A program made the position numbers and the translations under genes. Below, one piece after another: positions 38,919 to 48,456 of a DNA stretch of 64,000 bases. Numbering within the stretch: position 1 is the stretch's first letter; each line of letters opens with the position of its first letter. Under the pieces are notes generated by a model, which saw nothing but the letters and a program-made list of their open reading frames with translations, did not search any database and was not told where the DNA came from. The stretch comes from Imbroritus primus (lineage in GTDB: Bacteria > Pseudomonadota > Gammaproteobacteria > Burkholderiales > Burkholderiaceae), in assembly GCA_000272025.2 (NCBI GenBank), contig AKCV02000011.1, positions 186,001-250,000 on the forward strand, in the 5' to 3' direction.

Positions 38919-39580
38919 GTCGCCGCTCCTTTCCTGGCCTGCTGCGCCTTACGTTGCGCCTCCTGCTCCTGGGCGTCCAGAGCACGGAATGCCTTGGCCT
39001 GGGACTCCATCACCAGGGCGCCATCCTTGGCGGTGGTGAGCTGCAGGTTCTGCAAGGTGACGATCCGCGACAGCGCGGCGACATCAGCGGCAAATTGCGC
39101 GATCTCGTGGTACTGCCCGATGACTTTGACGCGCACCGGGATTTCCGCGTAGTACGGCCGCAGCACATCGGGCTCCGGCTTGAACAGTTCGAACTGCAGG
39201 CCACGGGCGATCCCCGCCTGGTTCACGTCGGCCAGCAGTGCATCCATCTCCGTACGGCTCGGGAGTTGCCGCTCCAGACGGGCAACGCGCTGCTCCACCT
39301 CTTTCTTCTGTTCGCGCAGCAGCGGCAGGTTGGCCACCTGTGCCGTCTTGGTCTGGAAATCCTGGCGCAGCATGGCCTGGCGAGCCCGCGCCGCATCGCG
39401 TTCGGCAAACTTGTCGGACCAGTAGAATTGCCAGCCGAGCACCACCACGAGCACGCCCACCAGCGCCATGATGGTGTAACGCGGCACGTCCGGCCATGTT
39501 TCAGGCTCGTTCAGATTGAGCCCACGGAATTGCGCGAGCGCATCTTCCAGCGACACATTGAGCGAAAGTGCCATGGTCAT
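38915..39580 (-). CDS. pilO: Type IV pilus assembly protein PilO
   Basis: PilO pairs with PilN in the inner-membrane alignment complex. The 221-residue protein has one membrane helix (about 50-67), a coiled-coil (about 85-125) and a ferredoxin-like periplasmic domain. It overlaps pilN by 4 bases and pilP by 4 bases. Identity rests on layout plus gene order. Confidence 0.95.
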   Translation of the reverse strand: MTMALSLNVSLEDALAQFRGLNLNEPETWPDVPRYTIMALVGVLVVVLGWQFYWSDKFAERDAARARQAMLRQDFQTKTAQVANLPLLREQKKEVEQRVARLERQLPSRTEMDALLADVNQAGIARGLQFELFKPEPDVLRPYYAEIPVRVKVIGQYHEIAQFAADVAALSRIVTLQNLQLTTAKDGALVMESQAKAFRALDAQEQEAQRKAQQARKGAAT

Positions 39581-40212
39581 GCCCCCTTGCCGGCTTTGTC
39601 GGGCGCGGCGGGCACCCCGGATGCGCCCTGCGCGGGCGGATCCGCCGGCCGGTAGCTGAAGCGCAGCGAAAACTCGAACAGGCGTCGCTGCTCCTTGAGG
39701 TTATTGGTCATCGTGATGGCCTTGGTTTCCAGCAGCTCGGCGTTCGCCAGCCACGGTACCTCGCTGAGACTGCGCAGCACCTGGGACACGCGCTCGTTGG
39801 ACTGGGCAACCCCGACGATGGTGAATTTCTCGTCCTCCTGGCGCAGCGTCTTGAAGAACACGCCGTCCGGCGCTAGCCGCACCAGCTCCTCGAGCAGTTG
39901 CACCGGCCGGTTGCGCTTGATCTGCAGGCTTTCCACCGCGTTCTGGCGCTGCAGCAGCTCGTCGATCTCCTTGCGCAGGGAGTTCACCTCGGTGATTTCC
40001 CGGTCGAGCCGGGCGTTCTCAACGGTGAGAATGGCGTTGAGCTGCGTTTCCGCTGCCGTCTGGCGGTCAATGATGAAACCGCCGAGCAGGACAGCCACGG
40101 CGCCACCGACGGCGGCCACGCCCAGCCCGGTCATGACGCGCTGGCGCCGGCGTGCCTTGCGCTCGCCGTGATAGGGCAGCAGGTTGATGCTCGGCAACGA
40201 TTTGCTCGTCAT
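39577..40212 (-). CDS. pilN: Type IV pilus assembly protein PilN
   Basis: The cytoplasmic N-terminus carries SINLLPYHGERKARRR, the conserved INLLP peptide that binds PilM. A membrane helix (about 30-48), a coiled-coil and a ferredoxin-like domain follow, with a Pro/Ala-rich tail. Length is 211 residues. It overlaps pilM by 4 bases. Confidence 0.96.
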   Translation of the reverse strand: MTSKSLPSINLLPYHGERKARRRQRVMTGLGVAAVGGAVAVLLGGFIIDRQTAAETQLNAILTVENARLDREITEVNSLRKEIDELLQRQNAVESLQIKRNRPVQLLEELVRLAPDGVFFKTLRQEDEKFTIVGVAQSNERVSQVLRSLSEVPWLANAELLETKAITMTNNLKEQRRLFEFSLRFSYRPADPPAQGASGVPAAPDKAGKGA

Positions 40213-41306
40213 GCTGCGGCTCCCTGCTGCAGGCCGCGCAGTGCCAGGCCCGCGGCGACGATATAGGCTGGCAGGTCACGCTGCAGATAGCGCGCGTTGA
40301 CCTTTTCGGCAGTTTCCATGTTGACGAAAGGATTGGCCAACGTGGTCGGCAGCTGCATCTGCTGCTGCACCGCGGCCTGCAGGCCGACCAGCGAGGCATG
40401 GCCGCCGCCGAGGATGATCTCGTCGACCCGGCCCACGCTGGAAACCGACATGAAATTGCGGATCGCATTGGCGACCTCGGCAGCCACATGCTCAAGGGCG
40501 GGTCGCAGCAATTGCTCGCGGTACGCGTCCGGCAGGCTGTTCTTGCGCTTCTTGACCTCCGCCTGCAGGAACTCCAGCGTGAAGGTCTGGGACACGGCCT
40601 CGGTGAGCTGGTCTCCCCAGATGCCGACAGGCTGCCGATAAAGCTCTTTCCACCCTTGATAGAAAGCTACCCAGGAGCGGCTGCCGCCGAGGCAGAAGAC
40701 GGCCACCACCGGCAGGTCGCGCGCCTGGGCCTCGTCGATATCCGTACGCAGCGCCAGCATGTGGGTGACGGTACGCTGCAGGGCGAATTCCTCGACATCC
40801 ATGACCAGTGGCTTCAGGCCCGCCATCTCGGCGGCCGTGACGCGTGTCTGGACATGATCGCTGGCGGCGGCGGTCACGTTCACGCCGATGCCGCCCTCGG
40901 TCTCGCTCGGACCGATCACGACGAAATCGAAATTGACATTCTGGGAAGGAGGAAACAGCCGATTGGCTTCGCTTTCGACCTGCATGACCATTTCATCGTC
41001 ACTCAGGTTGTCGGGCAGGCTGATGGTCTGGTTTTCGGTGAGGGTGGCAGGCAAGGCAAGAACGGCGCGACTTTCGCGGATGCCGGCCTTGCCAAGGGCC
41101 TGGCGGATCGCCTGGGCGACGGGCTCGATGCTGACGACATTGCCTTCGGCCACGGCGCCGCGCGGCAATAGCTCGCTGGCGCACTTTTCCAGCCGGAAAC
41201 CGCCGCCGCTACCGACCGACAGCTCCACGACCTTGACGCTGACGGACCCGATATCCACGCCAACCATGGCGCGCCGCAGCAAGCCGGACCATATTCCCCG
41301 TCGCAC
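40209..41306 (-). CDS. pilM: Type IV pilus assembly ATPase-fold protein PilM
   Basis: PilM is an actin/FtsA-like cytoplasmic protein that binds the PilN tail and ATP. The 365-residue protein has VGVDIGSVSVKVVELS (phosphate loop 1) and EIILGGGHASLVGLQAAV (adenosine loop). It heads pilMNOPQ, whose five genes overlap or abut, so they are translationally coupled. Confidence 0.96.
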   Translation of the reverse strand: MRRGIWSGLLRRAMVGVDIGSVSVKVVELSVGSGGGFRLEKCASELLPRGAVAEGNVVSIEPVAQAIRQALGKAGIRESRAVLALPATLTENQTISLPDNLSDDEMVMQVESEANRLFPPSQNVNFDFVVIGPSETEGGIGVNVTAAASDHVQTRVTAAEMAGLKPLVMDVEEFALQRTVTHMLALRTDIDEAQARDLPVVAVFCLGGSRSWVAFYQGWKELYRQPVGIWGDQLTEAVSQTFTLEFLQAEVKKRKNSLPDAYREQLLRPALEHVAAEVANAIRNFMSVSSVGRVDEIILGGGHASLVGLQAAVQQQMQLPTTLANPFVNMETAEKVNARYLQRDLPAYIVAAGLALRGLQQGAAA

Positions 41307-41610
41307 GAATGACCACCCCTCTGCGTTCTTCTGCGAACTTGTACCGGCGTTTCGCCAGCTTCTTATTGATGTGCCGGTCGATTCTCACAAATAACGGCTA
41401 CATTGGCAATCCGGACGACACCCGTTTTTTCGATTTGGCAACCGGATGCAGAAACCGTTGTCAGAATCCCACGTTCTGCTTACTTTTCGTCACAGACGTG
41501 CGACGCGATGCAATGCATCATTTCCGTTGCACTCCGGATGGTCGCGCCCCATTTCCGAGCCGCTCGGGCGCAGGCGATATAATCCGGTCCACGCTTTCAA
41601 GGTCCTCTTT
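41307..41610. promoter_or_regulatory. Divergent pilM-ponA control region
   Basis: This 304-base spacer should carry promoters for both pilM and ponA. A TATAAT at 41578-41583 is 28 bases before ponA, without a good -35. Two near-identical direct repeats, TTGGCAATCCGGA (41403-41415) and TTGGCAACCGGA (41435-41446), start 32 bases apart, about three helical turns, and may be binding sites. The pilM -10 is not obvious. Confidence 0.45.
41578..41583 (+). promoter_or_regulatory. -10 like TATAAT upstream of ponA
   Basis: A perfect TATAAT on the plus strand 28 bases before the ponA ATG. It lacks a fitting -35 hexamer; an activator or an extended -10 could help. Weak support. Confidence 0.35.
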
Positions 41611-43980
41611 ATGGCTACTGCCTCCCCCAAACCCGCCCGCCCCGCCCGCCGCCCGCTCTGGGTCAGGCTGAGCGTGTGGCTTGTCGGGCTGCTCGCAGCC
41701 GGTGCCGTGTGCGTAGCGCTGCTCCTCGGCTATGCCCTGCTGGTCGCGGCGCCCAACCTGCCTTCGCTCGACGCCATCACCGATTACCGCCCCAAGATTC
41801 CGCTACGCGTCTTCACCGCCGACAACATCCTGATCGGCGAATTTGGCGAAGAACGGCGCAATTTCGTCAAGATTGATGAGATTCCCGAGGTCATGAAGCG
41901 CGCCATTATTGCCATCGAGGATGACCGCTTCTACGAGCATGGCGGCGTGGACTTCATCGGCGTCATCCGGGCAGGTCTGGCCAATCTCCGTGGTGGACTG
42001 TCGCAGGGTGCGTCGACCATCACCATGCAGGTCGCGCGCAACTTCTTCCTGTCGAGCGAAAAGACCTATACCCGCAAGATCTACGAGATGCTCTTGGCGT
42101 ACAAGATCGAGGCGAACCTGACCAAGGACCAGATCCTCGAGCTGTACATGAACCAGATCTACCTCGGCCAGCGTGCCTACGGCTTTGCCAGCGCGGCCCG
42201 GGTGTATTTCGGCAAGTCCGTCAAGGACGTGACCCTGGCCGAGGCGGCGATGCTGGCCGGCCTGCCGAAGGCGCCGTCGGCGTACAACCCGGTGGTCAAC
42301 CCGAAACGCGCCAAGGTCCGCCAGGAATACATCCTGCTGCGCATGCTCGAGCTGGGTTACATCACGCGCGCTGAATACGACACAGCCATCAACGAACCGC
42401 TCAAGGTCCGTGCCGAGGGCGGCGAGTTCAACACGCACGCCGAGTATGTGGCCGAGATCGTGCGCCAGTTGATGTACTCACGCTATCGCGAGGAAACCTA
42501 TACGCGCGGCTTCACCGTCTACACCACCATTACCAAGGCCGATCAGGATGCAGCCTATGATGCGCTGCGCCGTGGCGTGATGGACTATGAGCGCAAGCAG
42601 GCCTACCGCGGCCCGGAGGCCTTCGTGGAGTTCCCGAAGAATCCGGACGAGCGCCAGCAGGCCATCGACGATGCCCTGCTCGAGCACCCGAGCAGCGGCA
42701 ACATCCAGAGCGCAGTGGTCCTGGAAGCCTCGCCGAAGGCGGTGCGGGCCACCCTGTTCTCAGGCGAAGTCATTGAAATGACCGGCGCCGGCCTGCGCTT
42801 CGCCGCCTCCGGCCTGTCCGCCAAGGCCCAGCCGAAGGTCCAGATCCGCCCTGGCGCGGTGATCCGCGTGATGCCGGACAGCAAGGGCGAATGGTCGATC
42901 ACCCAATTGCCGGGCGTGTCTGCCGCCTTCGTCGCCCTGAACACCGATGACGGCTCGATCCGGGCGATGGTCGGCGGATTCGATTTCAACCGCAGCAAGT
43001 TCAACAACGTGACGCAGGCATGGCGCCAGCCGGGTTCGAGCTTCAAGCCATTTATCTATTCGGCGGCCCTGGAAAAAGGCTTCTCGCCGTCCACTGTCAT
43101 CAACGACGCGCCGCTTAGCATCGGTTCGTCCGACACCGGCGGCCAGGTCTGGGAACCGAAGAACTACGATGGCAAGTTCGAAGGCCCAATGACGATGCGC
43201 CGCGCGCTCGCACGCTCGAAGAACCTCGTGTCGGTGCGCATCCTGCGTGCGATCGGACCGCAGTATGGCCAGGAGTTCATCACGCGCTTCGGCTTCGAGG
43301 CACAGAAGCACCCGGCCTACCTGCCGATGGCGCTGGGCTCCGGCGCAGTCACGCCTCTGCAGATGGCCGGCGCCTATTCCGTGTTTGCCAATGGCGGCTT
43401 CCGTGTCAATCCGTACCTGATCCAGCGCATCGTCGACCAGCGCGGCGAGGTGATCTCGGAGACGCGCCCGCAGCGGGCCAACGACAATGCTGTCCAGGTT
43501 CTCGACCCGCGTAATGCCTTCGTCATGGATACCATGCTGCGCGACGTGGTGCGCATGGGCACCGCCAACAGCGCCAAGCAGCGCCTCGGCCGCAACGACC
43601 TGGCGGGCAAGACCGGCACGACCAACGACGCGGTCGACGCGTGGTTCGCGGGTTACACACCAAAGATCGTCGCGGTGGCGTGGATGGGTTACGACACCCC
43701 GCGCAGCCTCGGCGTACGCGAAACCGGCGGCGGCCTGGCGCTGCCGATCTGGATCAGCTACATGGGCTCCACGCTCAAGGGCATGCCGGAAATCGACCGT
43801 CAGCCGCCGGAAGGTGTGGTCATGGCAAACGGCGACTGGACCTTCGAGGAATACGTGAACGGTGGCGTACGCTCCGTCGGCCTCGGCGATCCCTGGCCAG
43901 GCAAGCCGGAAGGCGACGCCATGCCGCAGCCCACGCCCGAGGAAGAAAAGCAGCGCATCCTCGATCTGTTCCGCGGCTGA
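41611..43980 (+). CDS. ponA: Penicillin-binding protein 1A (bifunctional transglycosylase/transpeptidase)
   Basis: This is a class A PBP that polymerises and cross-links peptidoglycan. The ATG at 41611 gives 789 residues, with one membrane anchor (about 20-45). The glycosyltransferase domain has EDDRFYEHGGVD (catalytic Glu103) and QGASTITMQVARNFFL. The transpeptidase domain has the SxxK motif at Ser476-Lys479 (PGSSFKPF), SKN in ARSKNLVS and KTG at 667-669 (GKTGTTND). Being opposite pilM is a classic arrangement. The upstream part of the open frame is not family-like. Confidence 0.96.
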   Translation: MATASPKPARPARRPLWVRLSVWLVGLLAAGAVCVALLLGYALLVAAPNLPSLDAITDYRPKIPLRVFTADNILIGEFGEERRNFVKIDEIPEVMKRAIIAIEDDRFYEHGGVDFIGVIRAGLANLRGGLSQGASTITMQVARNFFLSSEKTYTRKIYEMLLAYKIEANLTKDQILELYMNQIYLGQRAYGFASAARVYFGKSVKDVTLAEAAMLAGLPKAPSAYNPVVNPKRAKVRQEYILLRMLELGYITRAEYDTAINEPLKVRAEGGEFNTHAEYVAEIVRQLMYSRYREETYTRGFTVYTTITKADQDAAYDALRRGVMDYERKQAYRGPEAFVEFPKNPDERQQAIDDALLEHPSSGNIQSAVVLEASPKAVRATLFSGEVIEMTGAGLRFAASGLSAKAQPKVQIRPGAVIRVMPDSKGEWSITQLPGVSAAFVALNTDDGSIRAMVGGFDFNRSKFNNVTQAWRQPGSSFKPFIYSAALEKGFSPSTVINDAPLSIGSSDTGGQVWEPKNYDGKFEGPMTMRRALARSKNLVSVRILRAIGPQYGQEFITRFGFEAQKHPAYLPMALGSGAVTPLQMAGAYSVFANGGFRVNPYLIQRIVDQRGEVISETRPQRANDNAVQVLDPRNAFVMDTMLRDVVRMGTANSAKQRLGRNDLAGKTGTTNDAVDAWFAGYTPKIVAVAWMGYDTPRSLGVRETGGGLALPIWISYMGSTLKGMPEIDRQPPEGVVMANGDWTFEEYVNGGVRSVGLGDPWPGKPEGDAMPQPTPEEEKQRILDLFRG

Positions 43981-44073
43981 CGCAGCATAACGGCAGGCAC
44001 CGTCGCGTCACGGCACCGCTGGTCGCCTGCCCCATGGCATGCCGGCTAACCGGCAACCTGCACGCGGCAGCGC

Positions 44074-44415
44074 TCAGCGCCCGCTCAAGGCAAGGACGGC
44101 ACCGGCCTGCTGACTGACATAGCGTGACAGCGCCACATAGAAATCGCTGCCGTCACGCGTATCGACCCACGCCTCGCCCGTCCGGCGAAAATGGAAACCG
44201 CCGGCACGGGCTGCCACCCACAGCTCCTGCATCGGTGCCTGGCTGTTGACGATGATCTTCGAGCCGTCCGCGAACTCTAACTCCATCACATTGCCGTTGC
44301 GATGAATGTCGATGTCCACGTCAGCCGCCTCGGCTGCGGCCTCGACGGCAGCCTCGAGATGGTCCATTTCAGCCTGCGCGAGCCGGAGGAAGTCGCTTTC
44401 GGCGAGAGGGGTCAT
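44074..44415 (-). CDS. cyaY: Frataxin-like iron-binding protein CyaY
   Basis: CyaY binds iron and the IscS desulfurase and tunes iron-sulfur cluster assembly. The ATG at 44415 gives 113 residues; the acidic N-terminal helix (residues about 2-30), VMELEFADGSKIIVNSQAP and QELWVAARAGGFHF are diagnostic. It is divergent from lptM, as in E. coli (cyaY opposite yifL). Longer frames upstream cross lptM and are not real. Confidence 0.94.
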   Translation of the reverse strand: MTPLAESDFLRLAQAEMDHLEAAVEAAAEAADVDIDIHRNGNVMELEFADGSKIIVNSQAPMQELWVAARAGGFHFRRTGEAWVDTRDGSDFYVALSRYVSQQAGAVLALSGR

Positions 44416-44542
44416 GCTAAACTCCAAGACCGCCTGCCACTGGGCCCACACGCGTACGACGGGGCCGAAGCCGGCAGGCGGCCAGATAGATTTCATTGAA
44501 CTGTCAGGATCACCATCCGAACCGCCCGAAGGATCGCTCAAG

Positions 44543-44758
44543 ATGCTGCCACGTCCCCGTATTGTATCGGCTGCCCCGGTCGCCATGCGCGCCTCCGTGT
44601 GTGTTCTGCTGGCAGCATTGACGCTGGCGGGCTGCGGCGTGCGCGGACCGCTGACGATGCCGCAGCAACCGCCCCGGCCGACGCCGCCGAGCGTACCGGA
44701 TCCGGGCATGCAGTCACTGCCCGGCGACCCTGCCACCCCTACGCCTCCAACACGCTGA
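44543..44758 (+). CDS. lptM: Small lipoprotein LptM (YifL-like)
   Basis: A 71-residue lipoprotein. The hydrophobic stretch VCVLLAALTLAGCGVRGPLTM contains the lipobox LAGC and the CGxxGPL motif of LptM, which joins the LptDE translocon and helps LptD disulfide formation in E. coli. I choose the ATG at 44543, with AAGGAT upstream; 44585 is another start (57 residues). It overlaps nothing but ends 1 base before lysA, as yifL does next to dapF. The tail is proline-rich. Confidence 0.82.
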   Translation: MLPRPRIVSAAPVAMRASVCVLLAALTLAGCGVRGPLTMPQQPPRPTPPSVPDPGMQSLPGDPATPTPPTR

Positions 44759-44759
44759 T

Positions 44760-46019
44760 ATGTCATTCATTACCCGCCGCGACGGCACGCTCCATTTCGA
44801 ACAGGTGCCGCTCAGCGAGATCGCCGCGCGCTTCGGCACGCCGACCTATGTCTATTCGCGCGCCGCGCTGACCGCGGCTTACCAGGCGTATGCCGCAGCG
44901 TGCACCGGCCGCCGTGCCCGTGTGCAGTACGCCATGAAGGCGAACTCCAATCTGGCCGTACTGCAACTGTTCGCCTCGCTTGGCGCCGGCTTCGACCTGG
45001 TCTCGGGTGGCGAGCTGCAACGCGTCATCGCGGCCGGCGGCGATCCGCGCAAGTGCGTGTTCTCTGGTGTCGGCAAGTCGGCCGAGGAAATGCGCCTGGC
45101 ATTGACGCATGACGTCATGTGCTTCAACGTCGAATCGATTCCCGAGCTGCACCGCCTGAACGACGTGGCCGCAGGCTGCGGCAGGCGCGCGCGCGTGTCG
45201 CTGCGCGTCAACCCGGACGTGGATGCCAAGACCCACCCGTACATTTCCACCGGCCTGAAAGGGAACAAGTTCGGCGTGGCCTTCGATGATGTGCTGGAGA
45301 CCTACCGGACCGCCGCCTCGCTGCCGCATCTCGACATCACCGGCATTGACTGCCATATCGGCTCGCAGATTACCGAAGTCTCGCCATATCTGGACGCCAT
45401 CGACAAGGTCCTTGAGGTCGTGGAAGCGCTCGAGGCGGAAGGCATCATGCTGCAGCATATCGACGTCGGCGGTGGCCTGGGCATTACCTACGATGATGAA
45501 ACACCGCCCGACATCACGGTGTTCGCCACCACCCTGCTCGACCATATTGCCGCACGCGGCCATGGCCATCGCGAGGTCCTGTTCGAGCCGGGCCGTTCAC
45601 TGGTCGGTAACGCCGGCGTGCTGCTGACGCGCGTGGAATTCCTCAAGCCGGGCGCTGCCAAGAATTTCTGCATCGTCGATGCCGCCATGAACGACCTGGC
45701 CCGTCCGGCGATGTATGAGGCCTACCATGGCATCACGCCGGTCGTGGAGCGCCGCGATACGCCTGCCACGGTGTGGGATGTGGTTGGCCCGGTGTGCGAG
45801 TCCGGCGACTGGCTCGGCCGCGACCGGATGCTTGCCGTGCGCGAGGGAGACCTGCTCGCCATCCTCTCGGCAGGCGCCTACGGCTTCGTCATGAGTTCGA
45901 ACTACAATACCCGGCCGCGCGCCGCCGAGATCATGGTGGATGGCAGCACCATGCACGAAGTGCGGGCACGCGAACGCGTAGCCGACCTGTTCGCCGGCGA
46001 GCGATTGTTGACGCTCTGA
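44760..46019 (+). CDS. lysA: Diaminopimelate decarboxylase
   Basis: LysA makes lysine from meso-diaminopimelate. The 419-residue protein has the PLP lysine Lys60 in [10 protein letters not shown], the HIGSQI segment (45354-45371) and [14 protein letters not shown] with the active-site Cys. It begins one base after the lptM stop and is probably translated with it. Confidence 0.97.
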   Translation: MSFITRRDGTLHFEQVPLSEIAARFGTPTYVYSRAALTAAYQAYAAACTGRRARVQYAMKANSNLAVLQLFASLGAGFDLVSGGELQRVIAAGGDPRKCVFSGVGKSAEEMRLALTHDVMCFNVESIPELHRLNDVAAGCGRRARVSLRVNPDVDAKTHPYISTGLKGNKFGVAFDDVLETYRTAASLPHLDITGIDCHIGSQITEVSPYLDAIDKVLEVVEALEAEGIMLQHIDVGGGLGITYDDETPPDITVFATTLLDHIAARGHGHREVLFEPGRSLVGNAGVLLTRVEFLKPGAAKNFCIVDAAMNDLARPAMYEAYHGITPVVERRDTPATVWDVVGPVCESGDWLGRDRMLAVREGDLLAILSAGAYGFVMSSNYNTRPRAAEIMVDGSTMHEVRARERVADLFAGERLLTL

Positions 46020-46128
46020 GCCCCAGGCGGCAGCAGGCTGTGCTGCCGCCGCACCATCGAACGCGTCCCCGGTATGTGCGCACCTCAAGGAAGCCCTCCG
46101 GGACGCGCTTCAGCAGCACACGCCCGCG

Positions 46129-46872
46129 TCATGCATCAGACGATGATGTCCCCCGGTCTGCCGGCATCATTCGTACCGCTTCGCCGCCCGTGCTGTCACC
46201 AGCACCATCCTGCGCCTTGCCTGCCGGCTTTGCGGTCTGCATGCGCCGCCGCCACGCGCGAACCATGCGCGCCCCCAGCAGCACGGCCACGACAGCGGCG
46301 TAGATCGTCACTTCGCCAAAGTCATTCTTGCCGGCCTTGTGCCACCAATAATGCAGGATCGCCAAGACCGCCACGACGTAGACGAGGCGGTGGAGCATTT
46401 GCCAGCGACGCCCGCCAAGCCGCCGTACTACGGCATGCGGCGATGTCACAGCGAGGATCGCCATCAGCGCAAAGGCCGTGAACCCTGCCGTGATGAAGGG
46501 ACGCTTGATCACGTCGGCAAGCATGGCTGAGGGATCGAGCCCCTGGTCGACCACGAACCACAGCAGCATGTGCAGGCACGCATAGAAAAAGGCAAACAAT
46601 CCGAGCAGCCGTCGCAACCGCACCAGCCAGTGCGCGCCGCTCCAGTGGCGTAGCGGCGTGATAGCTAGCGTCACACACAGCAGCACGAGCGCCCATGTGC
46701 CGGTCGAGCGCGTGACGAACTCGAGCGGGTTCGCACCGAAGCCGTCGTGCGCCCCCAGCCACACCAGTCGCGCCAGCGGCAGCAAGGCCAGCAGCCATAC
46801 CAGCGCCTTGAGCCGGCGCAGCGCGGCGGGCGACAAGGCAGGAGCCAACAACGAAGCAGGCATGGCGCGCAT
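46129..46872 (-). CDS. msrQ: Heme-binding membrane subunit MsrQ (YedZ)
   Basis: MsrQ supplies electrons from the quinone pool to MsrP. The 247-residue protein has six helices of the ferric-reductase-like fold and heme-binding histidines in FYACLHMLLWFVVD and MLHRLVYVVAVLAILHYWWH. Its ATG overlaps the msrP stop (TGATG), a sign of coupling. A Gly/Asp-rich tail of about 30 residues follows the last helix. Confidence 0.94.
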   Translation of the reverse strand: MRAMPASLLAPALSPAALRRLKALVWLLALLPLARLVWLGAHDGFGANPLEFVTRSTGTWALVLLCVTLAITPLRHWSGAHWLVRLRRLLGLFAFFYACLHMLLWFVVDQGLDPSAMLADVIKRPFITAGFTAFALMAILAVTSPHAVVRRLGGRRWQMLHRLVYVVAVLAILHYWWHKAGKNDFGEVTIYAAVVAVLLGARMVRAWRRRMQTAKPAGKAQDGAGDSTGGEAVRMMPADRGTSSSDA

Positions 46873-47876
46873 CAATAGAATTTCTTCAGGTCCATGCCGG
46901 CATACAGGCTTGCGACCTGCTGCTCATAACCGTTGAACGGCAAGGTCTTCTGCTTCGGCGCGAACAGGCCGGCAAACCCGCCGCGACTGCCTTCGCCGAT
47001 GCGGCGCTCGGTCGCCTGGCTCCAGCGCGGATGATCGACAGCCGGATTGACGTTGGAATAGAAGCCATATTCGCGCGGCGCGGCGCGGTTCCACGCCGTC
47101 AGCGGCTGTTTGTCGACCAGACGGATGCGGACGATCGACTTGGCGCTCTTGAAACCATATTTCCATGGCACCACGATCCGTACCGGCGCGCCATTCTGGT
47201 TGGGCAGGACTTCACCATACAGGCCGAAGGTCAGCAAGGTGAGTGGATGCATGGCCTCGTCCAGACGCAAACCCTCGACATAGGGCCAGTCCAGCACCGG
47301 GCTCGATACGCCCGGCATCTGCTTGCGGTCGGCCAGCGTTGTGAACTCGACATACTTGGCGGAACCGAGCGGTTCAACGCGCCGCAGCAGCTCGGCCAGC
47401 GAATAGCCGACCCACGGGATGACCATCGACCAGCCCTCAACGCAGCGCATGCGGTACACACGTTCCTCGAGCGGCATGAGCTTGAGCAGCGCGTCGAGGT
47501 CATAGGTGCGCGGCTGGCGCACCATGCCTTCAACCCTGACGGTCCAGGGATTCGTTTGCAGCGTGCTCGCATGCCGCGCTGGATCGCCCTTGTCGGTGCC
47601 GAACTCGTAGAAGTTGTTGTAAGTTGTCACGTCCTCGTAAGGCGTGCGTTTTTCCAGCGTGGTGTAGGCCGGATTGGCGCGCGCCGCCAGCTTCGCGCCG
47701 TGCGGCTGCTGGGCCGCGAGCGCCTGGCGTGCGAACCATGGCGTCAGCGTGGCGCCGGCGGCGCCGGCGGCCGCCATCGCCAGCAAGCTACGGCGCCGCT
47801 CGAACACTACACGCGGCGTTATCTCGGAGGCGGGAATGTCGTCGCCCCACGGCTTGTCATCTGTCTTGATCCACAT
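46872..47876 (-). CDS. msrP: Periplasmic methionine-sulfoxide reductase catalytic subunit MsrP (YedY)
   Basis: MsrP is a molybdopterin enzyme that repairs oxidised methionine in periplasmic proteins. The ATG at 47876 gives 334 residues, with GGGAG upstream. A twin-arginine signal ([20 protein letters not shown]) directs Tat export, which matches tatABC in the same window. The molybdenum ligand Cys is in [18 protein letters not shown]-terminal [20 protein letters not shown] is typical. Confidence 0.96.
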   Translation of the reverse strand: MWIKTDDKPWGDDIPASEITPRVVFERRRSLLAMAAAGAAGATLTPWFARQALAAQQPHGAKLAARANPAYTTLEKRTPYEDVTTYNNFYEFGTDKGDPARHASTLQTNPWTVRVEGMVRQPRTYDLDALLKLMPLEERVYRMRCVEGWSMVIPWVGYSLAELLRRVEPLGSAKYVEFTTLADRKQMPGVSSPVLDWPYVEGLRLDEAMHPLTLLTFGLYGEVLPNQNGAPVRIVVPWKYGFKSAKSIVRIRLVDKQPLTAWNRAAPREYGFYSNVNPAVDHPRWSQATERRIGEGSRGGFAGLFAPKQKTLPFNGYEQQVASLYAGMDLKKFY

Positions 47877-47923
47877 CACATCGTCTCCCGGCAAGTCGCA
47901 GCATCCTGATGCGATACACCCGC

Positions 47924-48355
47924 TCAGGGACGCGCCACCCGCCACACACCATTGACGCCATCGCCGGAACGCTCGCCCGGACGGCTGTCCTTGGCCCAGC
48001 GGTAGAGCGGCTTGCCCTTGTAGGCCAGTTGCAGACTGCGGTCATCACGTGACACGATACTGAAATCGCCCGGCGGAATGCCCGCCGCGGCAGGCAACGG
48101 CGGCCAGTTGGCGGCGCACTGCCCGTTGCAGGCGCTCTTACCGCTGCCGCGCACGTCGCGATCGAAGGTATAGAGCGTCATGCCGCGTGCATCGACCAGC
48201 GTACCCTGGCTGATCCGTACCGCCGCACCGCCGGGAATGTCGCTGCGCGGACGGGTGGTATCGGAAGACGAACTGCCCGGCCACCCGGCGCACCCCGCCA
48301 GAACAAGCGCCCCGGTCAAGCCGGCAAGCTGGCCCATCACACGTCTGCTGATCAT
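47924..48355 (-). CDS. Small lipoprotein with YxxD-type secreted repeats (COG4315-like)
   Basis: A 143-residue lipoprotein with lipobox VLAGC (Cys22). The body has the repeat pattern [15 protein letters not shown] and [15 protein letters not shown], plus [15 protein letters not shown] with two cysteines, matching secreted repeats often annotated as hypothetical lipoproteins. It lies 47 bases upstream of msrP with no terminator between, so it may be co-transcribed with msrPQ. Function is not known. The ATG at 48355 has GGAGG upstream. Confidence 0.85.
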   Translation of the reverse strand: MISRRVMGQLAGLTGALVLAGCAGWPGSSSSDTTRPRSDIPGGAAVRISQGTLVDARGMTLYTFDRDVRGSGKSACNGQCAANWPPLPAAAGIPPGDFSIVSRDDRSLQLAYKGKPLYRWAKDSRPGERSGDGVNGVWRVARP

Positions 48356-48426
48356 CTGCGCATCCTCCTGATTCTGATGGCGCCACGATCATGGCGCCGG
48401 TACTCGGTTGGACTGCGGGCGCCAAT

Positions 48427-48456
48427 AAAAATGCCCGCATCAGCGGGCATTTTTTT
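48427..48456 (-). terminator. Rho-independent terminator after ccsB
   Basis: ATGCCCGC (48431-48438) and GCGGGCAT (48443-48450) pair with a 4-base loop; on the minus strand a TTTTTA tail follows. The A run touches the ccsB stop codon. It separates ccsB from the lipoprotein gene. Confidence 0.88.
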
